A stretch of DNA of 6,610 nucleotides, from contig JAVEDQ010000451.1 of assembly GCA_030840885.1 (NCBI GenBank), positions 1 through 6,610 of the forward strand, given 5' to 3'. The stretch's first letter is position 1. Each line of letters opens with the position of its first letter. Source of the stretch: Frankiaceae bacterium (GTDB lineage Bacteria > Actinomycetota > Actinomycetes > Frankiales > Frankiaceae). Positions 1 through 5,541 of this stretch are shown here, one piece after another. The notes beneath the pieces are model-generated. The model had not been told where the DNA came from. It did no database searches and was given only the letters and a program-made list of their open reading frames with translations. Both the position numbers and the translations under genes were made by a program.

Positions 1-855
1 TGGAGCGCGGCCTGGGACATGACCCGCGACGCCGAGATGCCGGCCCGCGACTACGTCCGGCTCGTGCTCTCGGGCATCGAGGCCGAGAGCGACATCGGCG
101 TCGTGCAGTCGCTGTTCGCGAAGGCGTCGTTGGCGCTCTCGTCCTACGGCGACCCGGCCAACCGCAAGGCCGCGCTGCGGACGGTGACCGACCGCGCGTA
201 CACGCTGATGCAGCAGGCCGAGCCCGGCAGCGATGTGCAGCTGGTCTACGCCCAGGTGTTCGCCACCGCCGAGGACGACGACCAGCTCGACCACGTCCGT
301 GCGCTCTACGACGAGCAGGAGTCGGTGACCGGCCTCGTGCTCGACACCGAGTTGCGCTGGCACTTCCTCATCGAGCTGGCGGCGCACGGCCGGGCCGACT
401 CCGCCGACATCGATGCCGCGCTCGAGCGGGACCGGACGGCCACCGGCGAGAAGCGCGCTGCGAGCGCTCGGGCGGCGCTGCCGACCGAGCAGGCGAAGGC
501 AGCAGCATGGGCGGCGGTGGCCGACTCCGACGTGCTGAGCAACCACATGCAGCTCGCGACGATGCGCACGTTCTGGATGTCCGAGCAGGCCGATCTGTGC
601 CGGCCCTACGTGGAGCGCTACTTCGACGCGCTCGCCGAGATCTGGCGCACCCGGTCGAACGAGATCGCGCAGACCTTCACCGAGCTGCTGTTCCCGTCGG
701 TGCTGATCGAGCAGGAGATCGTCGACCGGACCGACCGCTACCTCACCGAGCAGAACCCGCAGCCCGCGCTGCGTCGCTCGCTGGTCGAGAGCCGCGACAC
801 CATCGCTCGGGCGCTACGGGCGCGTGCGTGTGACATGGAGGCCGGCAGCAGCTGA
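1..855 (+). CDS. pepN: Aminopeptidase N, C-terminal part (5' end outside window)
   Basis: This is the last 284 residues of an M1-family zinc aminopeptidase, which removes N-terminal amino acids from peptides in the cytoplasm. The reading frame is already open at base 1 (W-S-A-A-W-D-M), so the ATG at 19 is internal and not a start. The visible part corresponds to the helical ERAP1-like C-terminal domain. The segment WDMTRDAEMPARDYV, followed by ESDIGVVQSLF, is typical of actinobacterial PepN. The HExxH zinc site would lie upstream and cannot be seen. The protein ends in an arginine-rich helix (RALRARACDMEAGSS) at a TGA at 853-855. A hairpin overlaps the stop and a 124-base gap follows, so pepN is probably a separate transcription unit from the stressosome operon. 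Family identity rests on recalled family motifs and is fairly secure. Confidence 0.9.
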   Translation, partial: WSAAWDMTRDAEMPARDYVRLVLSGIEAESDIGVVQSLFAKASLALSSYGDPANRKAALRTVTDRAYTLMQQAEPGSDVQLVYAQVFATAEDDDQLDHVRALYDEQESVTGLVLDTELRWHFLIELAAHGRADSADIDAALERDRTATGEKRAASARAALPTEQAKAAAWAAVADSDVLSNHMQLATMRTFWMSEQADLCRPYVERYFDALAEIWRTRSNEIAQTFTELLFPSVLIEQEIVDRTDRYLTEQNPQPALRRSLVESRDTIARALRARACDMEAGSS

Positions 856-866
856 GGCTCGCTGCC
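844..866 (+). terminator. Hairpin straddling the pepN stop codon, possible terminator
   Basis: GGCAGCAGC (844-852) can pair with GCT-C-GCTGCC (857-866), giving nine base pairs with one bulged C (860) and a TGAG loop (853-856) that contains the pepN TGA. There is no T tract after it. Intrinsic terminators in high-GC actinobacteria often lack the T tract, so termination is possible. A chance hairpin in GC-rich coding sequence is also possible. Confidence 0.3.
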
Positions 867-979
867 ACCTGCCCCTCGCTTTCGTGCAGATCATGGCGTC
901 GATGAAACGCCCCGCGCCGAGGACATCGGTGGCACAATCGGCCGCCGCTAGCCAGGTACTGGTGAAGACGGGAGACGAG
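856..979 (+). promoter_or_regulatory. Intergenic region, presumed promoter of the rsbRST operon
   Basis: These 124 bases are the only real gap between genes in the window and precede a tightly coupled gene series, so the operon promoter most likely lies here or in the end of pepN. I see no convincing -35/-10 pair. CACAAT at 933-938 resembles a -10 box (4 of 6 matches) but has no -35 partner at the right distance. No GTTT/GGGTA pair of the SigB type is present. In-frame ATGs at 893 and 902 have no ribosome binding site. The call rests on position only. Confidence 0.35.
970..974 (+). promoter_or_regulatory. Ribosome binding site deciding the rsbR start
   Basis: GGGAG sits five bases before the ATG at 980. 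The open frame extends upstream to ATGs at 824, 893 and 902, but none of these has a comparable purine-rich site, and the extra residues do not look like an RsbR N-terminus. This supports 980 as the start. Confidence 0.65.
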
Positions 980-1858
980 ATGTCGCTGGATACGGAGCTC
1001 AGCAGGTTGCTCCAGATCCTTCAGGTGCACGAGGAAGACCTGTTGAGCCGCTGGACGGAGGCGGTGTCACGTCAGCTCCGTGGGCGAGCCGTCCAGCTCG
1101 AGGTCCGGCGGGAGCTGACCGAGATCTGGAACGCCCTCCGAGCCGGGGTGGCCATGGGGACGACCGACGCACAGTCCCCCGCCTTCGACGAGTTGCGCAG
1201 CCTCCTGGCCGAGTTGTCGCGCACCCGGGCGCGCCACGGGTTCAGCCCGCGCGAGACCGCGATCGGCGTGCTGGCGTTGAAGGATTCCGCGCAGAACGTG
1301 CTGGATCCGGCCGGCGACGGATCCGGGCTGGCCGAGCTCTACCGGGAGTTCCTCGCGCTGGGTCGCCTCGTGGACGAGCTGGAGATGTTCACGTTCGAGA
1401 CGTTCGCGGAAGCCCGTGAACGGGTCATTGCGGACCAGGCCGAACAGCTGTTGGAACTGGCCACGCCGGTCGTGAAATTATGGGACGGCATCGTCGCCCT
1501 GCCCCTCGTCGGCACGCTGGACTCGGCCCGCACGCAGGTCGTCATGGAAAGCCTGCTCCAGACACTCGTGGACACGGGCAGCGCGCACGCCATCATCGAC
1601 ATCACCGGTGTCCCGGCCGTCGACACCCAGGTCGCGCAGCACCTGTTGAAGACCGTCGTGGCGGCCCGGCTGATGGGTGCCGAGTGCATCGTCTCGGGGA
1701 TCCGGCCGCAGATCGCACAGACGATGGTGGCTCTCGGGATCGAATTCGGGGACATCGCGACGAAGGCGACGCTCGCCGACGCGCTCGCGCTCGCGCTCAG
1801 CCAGACCGGCACGGACATCGTCCGGCGAGCTCCTCGCCGCCGTCCTCGGGACAGCTGA
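980..1858 (+). CDS. rsbR: RsbR-type stressosome sensor / RsbT co-antagonist (STAS domain)
   Basis: The product is 292 residues. It is expected to form the stressosome with RsbS, sense a signal through its N-terminal domain, and help hold the kinase RsbT until phosphorylated. Residues 1 to about 155 are helical and charged (start MSLDTELSRLLQILQVHEED) and resemble the RsbRD-type N-terminal domain, not a PAS or kinase domain; the signal is unknown. The C-terminal STAS domain, from about residue 160, carries PLVGTLDSART, then DITGVPAVDTQVA, then SGIRPQIAQTMVALGI, all close to Bacillus RsbRA. T216 (in VDTQVA) matches the phosphorylated T205 of RsbRA. S182 (in LDSART) falls exactly 34 residues earlier, where RsbRA has T171. 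The protein ends in a basic tail (RRAPRRRPRD). Its TGA overlaps the rsbS ATG (TGATG). The assignment is firm; the sensory input is not. Confidence 0.9.
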   Translation: MSLDTELSRLLQILQVHEEDLLSRWTEAVSRQLRGRAVQLEVRRELTEIWNALRAGVAMGTTDAQSPAFDELRSLLAELSRTRARHGFSPRETAIGVLALKDSAQNVLDPAGDGSGLAELYREFLALGRLVDELEMFTFETFAEARERVIADQAEQLLELATPVVKLWDGIVALPLVGTLDSARTQVVMESLLQTLVDTGSAHAIIDITGVPAVDTQVAQHLLKTVVAARLMGAECIVSGIRPQIAQTMVALGIEFGDIATKATLADALALALSQTGTDIVRRAPRRRPRDS

Positions 1859-2292
1859 TGGAACGGGTGCCGATCCTCAAGATCGGCCGCGTGCTCCTCG
1901 TCTCGGTCCAGATCGATCTGCAGGACCAGACCGCCCTCGCGTTGCAGGAGGACCTCTCCGAACGGATCGTCTCGACCGGAGCGCGCGGGGTGCTGATCGA
2001 AATCTCCGCCCTCGAGATCGTGGACAGCTTTATCGGCCGGATGTTGTCGACCATCGCGTCGATCTCCCGTGTCCTGGATGCGGAGACGGTGGTGGTCGGG
2101 ATGCGTCCGGCCGTGGCGATCACGCTGGTCGAACTCGGCCTCTCGCTGGGGGGCGTGCGCACCGCGCTGAACGTGGAGAAGGGGCTGGAGATCCTGGACC
2201 GCGACATGACGGTCGAGGACGACAACGTCATCGAGGACGAACCGGCCGGCAGTGCTGCAGGTTCGGTCACGGAGGCCCGATGGCCGAACTGA
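1858..2292 (+). CDS. rsbS: RsbS stressosome scaffold / RsbT antagonist (STAS domain)
   Basis: A 144-residue STAS-domain protein very like Bacillus RsbS, which builds the stressosome core with RsbR and binds RsbT in unstressed cells. The order of motifs fits: PILKIGRVLLVSVQIDLQDQ at 5-24, QEDLSERI at 30-37, IVDSFIGRML at 54-63, then VVVGMRPAVAITLVELGLSL at 78-97. S57 in DSFIGR corresponds to S59 of Bacillus RsbS, the residue that RsbT phosphorylates and RsbX dephosphorylates. Bacillus RsbS is about 121 residues. This one has roughly 25 extra residues after the STAS fold, starting near 117, with an acidic stretch (VEDDNVIEDE) and then a small-residue tail. The start ATG at 1858 shares its A with the rsbR TGA. 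The end overlaps rsbT by 13 bases, and the rsbT ribosome binding site lies inside the codons of the tail. Confidence 0.93.
   Translation: MERVPILKIGRVLLVSVQIDLQDQTALALQEDLSERIVSTGARGVLIEISALEIVDSFIGRMLSTIASISRVLDAETVVVGMRPAVAITLVELGLSLGGVRTALNVEKGLEILDRDMTVEDDNVIEDEPAGSAAGSVTEARWPN
2271..2275 (+). promoter_or_regulatory. Ribosome binding site of rsbT inside rsbS
   Basis: GGAGG lies four bases before the ATG at 2280 and within the last codons of rsbS. It is the strongest Shine-Dalgarno match in the operon and fixes the rsbT start, even though the two genes overlap by 13 bases. Confidence 0.7.
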
Positions 2293-2696
2293 GCGTGCTC
2301 GGCACCGACGAAGTCCCCATCCACACCGACGCGGACGTGGTCCGGGTCCGCCAACTGGTCCGGGCCGCCGCGGTCGCGGCGAAGTTGTCGCTGGTGGACC
2401 AGACGAAGATCGTGACTGCGGCCTCGGAATTGGCCCGGAACACCCTGATCTACGGCGGTGGCGGTCAGGCGGTGGTGGAGACGGTCAACGACGGACGGCG
2501 ACGCGGCATCCGCGCGCTGTTCCGCGACGAGGGACCGGGCATCGCGGACGTCGACCTCGCGCTCACCGACGGCTACACCACCGGAGGCGGCCTGGGCCTG
2601 GGCTTGTCCGGAGCCCGAAGGCTCTGCGACGAGTTCGAGTTGGACAGCGCAGTCGGCGCGGGAACCTGCATCCAGGTGACGAAGTGGACGCGATGA
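2280..2696 (+). CDS. rsbT: RsbT switch protein / serine-threonine kinase (GHKL ATPase fold)
   Basis: A 138-residue single-domain GHKL kinase. In the family, RsbT phosphorylates RsbS and RsbR, leaves the stressosome, and binds and activates the RsbU phosphatase. All ATP-site boxes are intact: the N box SELARNTLIYGGGG (49-62, metal-binding N54), the G1 box RDEGPGI (82-88, D83), the sequence DGYTTGGGLGLGLSGARRL (97-115) forming the lid and G2, and the C-terminal GAGTCIQVTKW (126-136). The length matches Bacillus RsbT (about 133). It starts within the end of rsbS, and its TGA overlaps the next ATG (ATGA at 2693-2696). No rsbU-like partner follows directly; the nearest candidates are the phosphatase domains of the next gene and of the last gene in the window. 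The N-terminus of the hybrid kinase downstream is a diverged relative of this protein. Confidence 0.94.
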   Translation: MAELSVLGTDEVPIHTDADVVRVRQLVRAAAVAAKLSLVDQTKIVTAASELARNTLIYGGGGQAVVETVNDGRRRGIRALFRDEGPGIADVDLALTDGYTTGGGLGLGLSGARRLCDEFELDSAVGAGTCIQVTKWTR

Positions 2697-3733
2697 CGCG
2701 GCCGACACCGGCACCCGCACCGGCCGTCGCCGAGGACGTGGCCTGGTTCCGCATCGCGGAACCCAGCGCCGTGGGGGCGGCCCGCCGAGCGGCGATGCAG
2801 CTCGCCGGACGGCTCGGCTTCACTGACGGCCGCACCGGCGAGGTCGGGATCGCGGTTACCGAGGCCGGCACGAACCTCATCAAGCACGCCACCGAGGGCT
2901 CTCTCCTGCTGCGGGCGGTTCGGCACGACACCGGCGCGATGGTGGAGTTCCTCGCGGTGGACAGCGGCCCGGGCATGCCGGACATGGACGTCGCGGTGCA
3001 GGACGGACACACCACCACGGGGACGCTCGGGATCGGCCTCGGCGCGATCTACCGCCTCGCCGATGCCTGGGACGCCTACTCGGCACCTGCGCGCGGCACC
3101 GTCCTGGTGGCCGGCTTCGGGGACCGCAGGACCGGCGGGTGGTCCGGGGCGAGTTCGCCGCCGTTGGTCGAAGGTCTCACCCGGCCGATGACGGGCGAGG
3201 AGGTCTGCGGTGACGGATTCGCCGTCCGGCGGACCGGCCACGGACTGCAGGTCTTGCTCTGTGACGGGCTCGGGCACGGGCCGCTCGCCGCTCGCGCGAC
3301 CCAGGAGGCGCTACGGCTGTTCATGTCCTGCGCTGCGACCGATCCGGTCGGCGTGCTGAAGACCTTGCACCGCGGGCTCTCGCACACCCGCGGGGTTGCG
3401 GCCGCCATCGCGGACCTCGACCCCGCTGCGCGACGCGTGCGGTTCGCGGGCATCGGCAACATCAGCGCTGCCGTCGTCGCCGAGCGCCGCCGCGGAATGA
3501 TCAGCGCACCGGGCATCGTCGGCCATCAGCTGCCGCGGGTGCAGGAGTACCAGTACGACCTCCCGGCGGGAAGCCCGGTCGTCCTGCACAGCGACGGGCT
3601 GCAGGACCGGTGGGACTTCGCCGCCTACCCCGGGCTGGCGCGCCACCGTCCCCTCACCGTGGCGGCCTCCCTGCTCCGGGACGCCGGCCTACGACGGGAC
3701 GACGCGAGCGTCGTCGTGGCGAAAGTCGACTGA
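2693..3733 (+). CDS. RsbT-like GHKL ATPase fused to RsbX-like PP2C phosphatase
   Basis: A 346-residue two-domain protein. The N-terminal GHKL domain (about 14-145) keeps its ATP boxes: TEAGTNLIKHA (56-66, N61), VDSGPGM (89-95, D90) and DGHTTTGTLGIGLGAIYRL (104-122). The C-terminal half (about 160-346) is a compact PP2C/SpoIIE phosphatase with CGDGF (172-176, D174), CDGLGHG (190-196, D191), HSDGL (299-303, D301) and RRDDASVVV (D336/D337), so its metal-binding aspartates look intact. Its small size and place after rsbT suggest the job of RsbX: removing phosphate from RsbS and RsbR and so resetting the stressosome. The attached ATPase could tether it there or act as a second kinase; this is inference. 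Many actinobacteria carry proteins of this general build (recalled), usually annotated only as ATP-binding SpoIIE phosphatases. ATGA overlap with rsbT implies coupled translation. The Shine-Dalgarno match is weak (AGGTGA at 2674-2679). Confidence 0.85.
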   Translation: MTRPTPAPAPAVAEDVAWFRIAEPSAVGAARRAAMQLAGRLGFTDGRTGEVGIAVTEAGTNLIKHATEGSLLLRAVRHDTGAMVEFLAVDSGPGMPDMDVAVQDGHTTTGTLGIGLGAIYRLADAWDAYSAPARGTVLVAGFGDRRTGGWSGASSPPLVEGLTRPMTGEEVCGDGFAVRRTGHGLQVLLCDGLGHGPLAARATQEALRLFMSCAATDPVGVLKTLHRGLSHTRGVAAAIADLDPAARRVRFAGIGNISAAVVAERRRGMISAPGIVGHQLPRVQEYQYDLPAGSPVVLHSDGLQDRWDFAAYPGLARHRPLTVAASLLRDAGLRRDDASVVVAKVD

Positions 3734-3735
3734 TC

Positions 3736-5541
3736 GTGCCACCGGACACCGACGAGGTCCTCGAGCTGCTCACCGTCGAGATCGAGCGCGAACTCGACGT
3801 GATCGCCGTGCGCCAACGCGGTCGGGACGTAGCCGTGGCTCTCGGGCTCGACGCCCAGGATCAGGTGCGCATCGCGACAGCCCTGTCCGAGGTCGGTCGT
3901 GAGGTCCTGGCGATGGGCGGCGCCTCGATCGTCTTCGCGCTCATCGGCAGCGTGCCTCCTGCCCTGGTCATCACGCTCACCACGGAGGCCGCCGTGCCGC
4001 AGCCGCGAGATGCCACCCAGGTCGAAGGGGTTCTCGCGGCCCGGCGCCTGCTCGATGAGGTCACGTTCGAGTCGCTGTCGCTCGGCGCCCGCCTCCGGCT
4101 GGTCAAATGGCTCCCGGGGCACTTCCGGCTACCGACCGCCGGCCAGGTCAAGCAGCTGCGCCGGACACTCGAAGGTCCCTCCGCCGTGACGCCCATGAGC
4201 GAGCTGCGCACGCAGAACAGCGAGATGATGGCCGCGCTCGACGAGCTGCAGAGCAAGCAGGACGAGCTGCTCCGGCTCAATGCAGAGCTGGAGGAGACCA
4301 ACCGGGGTGTGCTGGCGATGTACTCCCAGTTGTCGGACGAGCTCGAGGAGACGAACCGCGGCGTCGTGGCCCTCTATGCGGAACTCGATGAGAAGAGCGC
4401 CCAGCTGAAGCAGGCCAACGAGGCGAAGAGCCGCTTCCTGGCGAACGTGAGCCACGAACTCCGGACACCGATCAACTCGATCCTCGGGCTGGCTCGCCTA
4501 CTCGACGACGCGCCGGACGAGCCACTGTCCGGCGAACAGGTCAAGCAGGTGACCTTCATCCGGTCGAACGCCAACGATCTGTTGGCGCTGGTGAATCAGC
4601 TCCTGGACCTGGCGAAGGCGGAGTCCGGCCGGTTGGAACCGGTTCTGACCGAGGTCCGCCTCGAGGACGTGTTCGCGCAGGTCCGGGGGTCGCTGCGGCC
4701 ACTCGCGGCACGCGGAGCAGTCGACCTGCTGGTCGAGGATCCGGTGGACGTCAGGCCGCTGTACACCGATGAGGGCATGCTCCTGCACATCCTGCGCAAC
4801 CTGCTGACCAATGCCCTGAAGTTCACCGAACGCGGCCACGTGAGGTTGTCGGCGCGCAGCCGGGAGTCCGGTCAGTACGTGGGCCTGACGGTCGAGGACA
4901 CCGGAATCGGCATCGCCGAGGCGGATCAGGTCCGCGCCTTCGAGGAGTTCTTCCAAGTCGCCGGCCCGCTGCAGGCGAAGGCGCACGGCACCGGTCTCGG
5001 CCTCCCGTACGCCCGACGCCTCGCGGAGCTGTTGGGCGGCTCGCTGACCCTCAGCAGCGTCCCGGGCGAGGGCAGCACGTTCACCCTCGAACTCCCCATC
5101 ACCTGGAACGCGGCGATGGCCGCGTCGCAATCACAGCCAGCAGTCGTGCCAACGGGGATCTCCGTCGGCACCGTCCTCGTCGTCGACGACGACGAATCCT
5201 TCCGGCACGTGTTGCGCAGCATGCTGCAGGGAGCGGCGGAGCGAGTCCTCGAAGCCGCGGACGGGGTCGATGCCCTCCGGCAGATGCAGGAGAGCGTGCC
5301 GGATGTCATCTTCCTGGACCTGCGCATGCCGGCCCTGGACGGTCACGGCGTCCTGAAGGCGATGGCCGACGACCCGCGGCTGCAACGGGTGCCGGTGGTG
5401 GTGGTGAGCAGCTACGACCTGCCTGCGGACACGTGCAGCACGCTCCCCCCGACTGCAGTGACGCTCACGAAGTCCGGCCTCACCCGCGAGCGAGTGCTGT
5501 CGGTGGTGGCGGGACTCGCCGGCGAGGGTGCGGACGGATGA
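3736..5541 (+). CDS. Hybrid histidine kinase with degenerate RsbT-like N-terminus and receiver domain
   Basis: A 601-residue cytoplasmic protein with no signal peptide or membrane segment. Order: 1-130 an RsbT-like domain lacking ATP-site residues; 155-235 a coiled coil containing a tandem 18-residue repeat; 236-300 the dimerisation/phosphoacceptor domain with NVSHELRTPINSI (237-249, H240); 345-460 the catalytic ATPase domain with N box NLLTNALKF (N359), G1 EDTGIGI (D388) and G2 GTGLGLPYARR (418-428); and about 478-601 a receiver with VVDDDES (D484/D485), phosphoacceptor D528 in FLDLRMP, S558 and K579. The kinase and receiver motifs are complete, so autophosphorylation at H240 and transfer to D528 are expected. 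The N-terminus suggests its input comes from the stressosome, perhaps by taking RsbT's place on RsbR/RsbS (inference). The GTG start at 3736 is chosen because it lies two bases after the preceding stop and the RsbT-like homology begins just inside it; the Shine-Dalgarno match is poor. Confidence 0.9.
   Translation: MPPDTDEVLELLTVEIERELDVIAVRQRGRDVAVALGLDAQDQVRIATALSEVGREVLAMGGASIVFALIGSVPPALVITLTTEAAVPQPRDATQVEGVLAARRLLDEVTFESLSLGARLRLVKWLPGHFRLPTAGQVKQLRRTLEGPSAVTPMSELRTQNSEMMAALDELQSKQDELLRLNAELEETNRGVLAMYSQLSDELEETNRGVVALYAELDEKSAQLKQANEAKSRFLANVSHELRTPINSILGLARLLDDAPDEPLSGEQVKQVTFIRSNANDLLALVNQLLDLAKAESGRLEPVLTEVRLEDVFAQVRGSLRPLAARGAVDLLVEDPVDVRPLYTDEGMLLHILRNLLTNALKFTERGHVRLSARSRESGQYVGLTVEDTGIGIAEADQVRAFEEFFQVAGPLQAKAHGTGLGLPYARRLAELLGGSLTLSSVPGEGSTFTLELPITWNAAMAASQSQPAVVPTGISVGTVLVVDDDESFRHVLRSMLQGAAERVLEAADGVDALRQMQESVPDVIFLDLRMPALDGHGVLKAMADDPRLQRVPVVVVSSYDLPADTCSTLPPTAVTLTKSGLTRERVLSVVAGLAGEGADG
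4285..4392 (+). repeat. Tandem 54-base (18-residue) repeat in the signalling helix of the hybrid kinase
   Basis: Two adjacent units encode ELEETNRGVLAMYSQLSD (residues 184-201) and ELEETNRGVVALYAELDE (202-219), identical at 12 of 18 residues including the first nine. The codons for those nine differ at five synonymous positions, so this is not a recent DNA duplication. Eighteen residues equal one hendecad plus one heptad, which fits a continuous coiled coil leading into the phosphoacceptor helix. Confidence 0.85.

Noticed and set aside
933..938. CACAAT as a -10 promoter element
   Set aside because: Only four of six bases match and nothing like a -35 box lies 16-18 bases upstream (the bases there are CCCCGC).
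824..979. In-frame upstream starts for rsbR (ATG at 824, 893 and 902) that would add up to 52 residues
   Set aside because: None has a Shine-Dalgarno site, the first lies inside pepN, and the added residues are low-complexity Ala/Arg-rich and unlike RsbR N-termini. The ATG at 980 has GGGAG at good spacing.
1780..1798. Short GCGCTC tandem repeat near the end of rsbR
   Set aside because: It encodes alternating Ala-Leu in the last STAS helix, and codon bias explains it.
1797..2720. Long open frame on the - strand (about 307 codons) opposite rsbS and rsbT
   Set aside because: It lies fully antisense to two confidently assigned genes with intact motifs. Its translation is Arg/Ser/Pro-rich with no recognisable domain, as expected for shadow frames in GC-rich DNA.
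3610..3735. N-terminal extension of the hybrid kinase into the preceding gene
   Set aside because: The frame is open, but the added residues are Pro/Arg-rich and overlap the well-conserved end of the PP2C domain, including its RRDDASVVV motif. The RsbT-like homology begins just after the GTG at 3736.
4498..5130. Open frame on the - strand (about 210 codons) opposite the histidine kinase
   Set aside because: Its composition is dominated by Arg, Gln, Leu and Val without motifs, and the kinase N, G1 and G2 boxes lie on the other strand. It is a GC-bias artefact.
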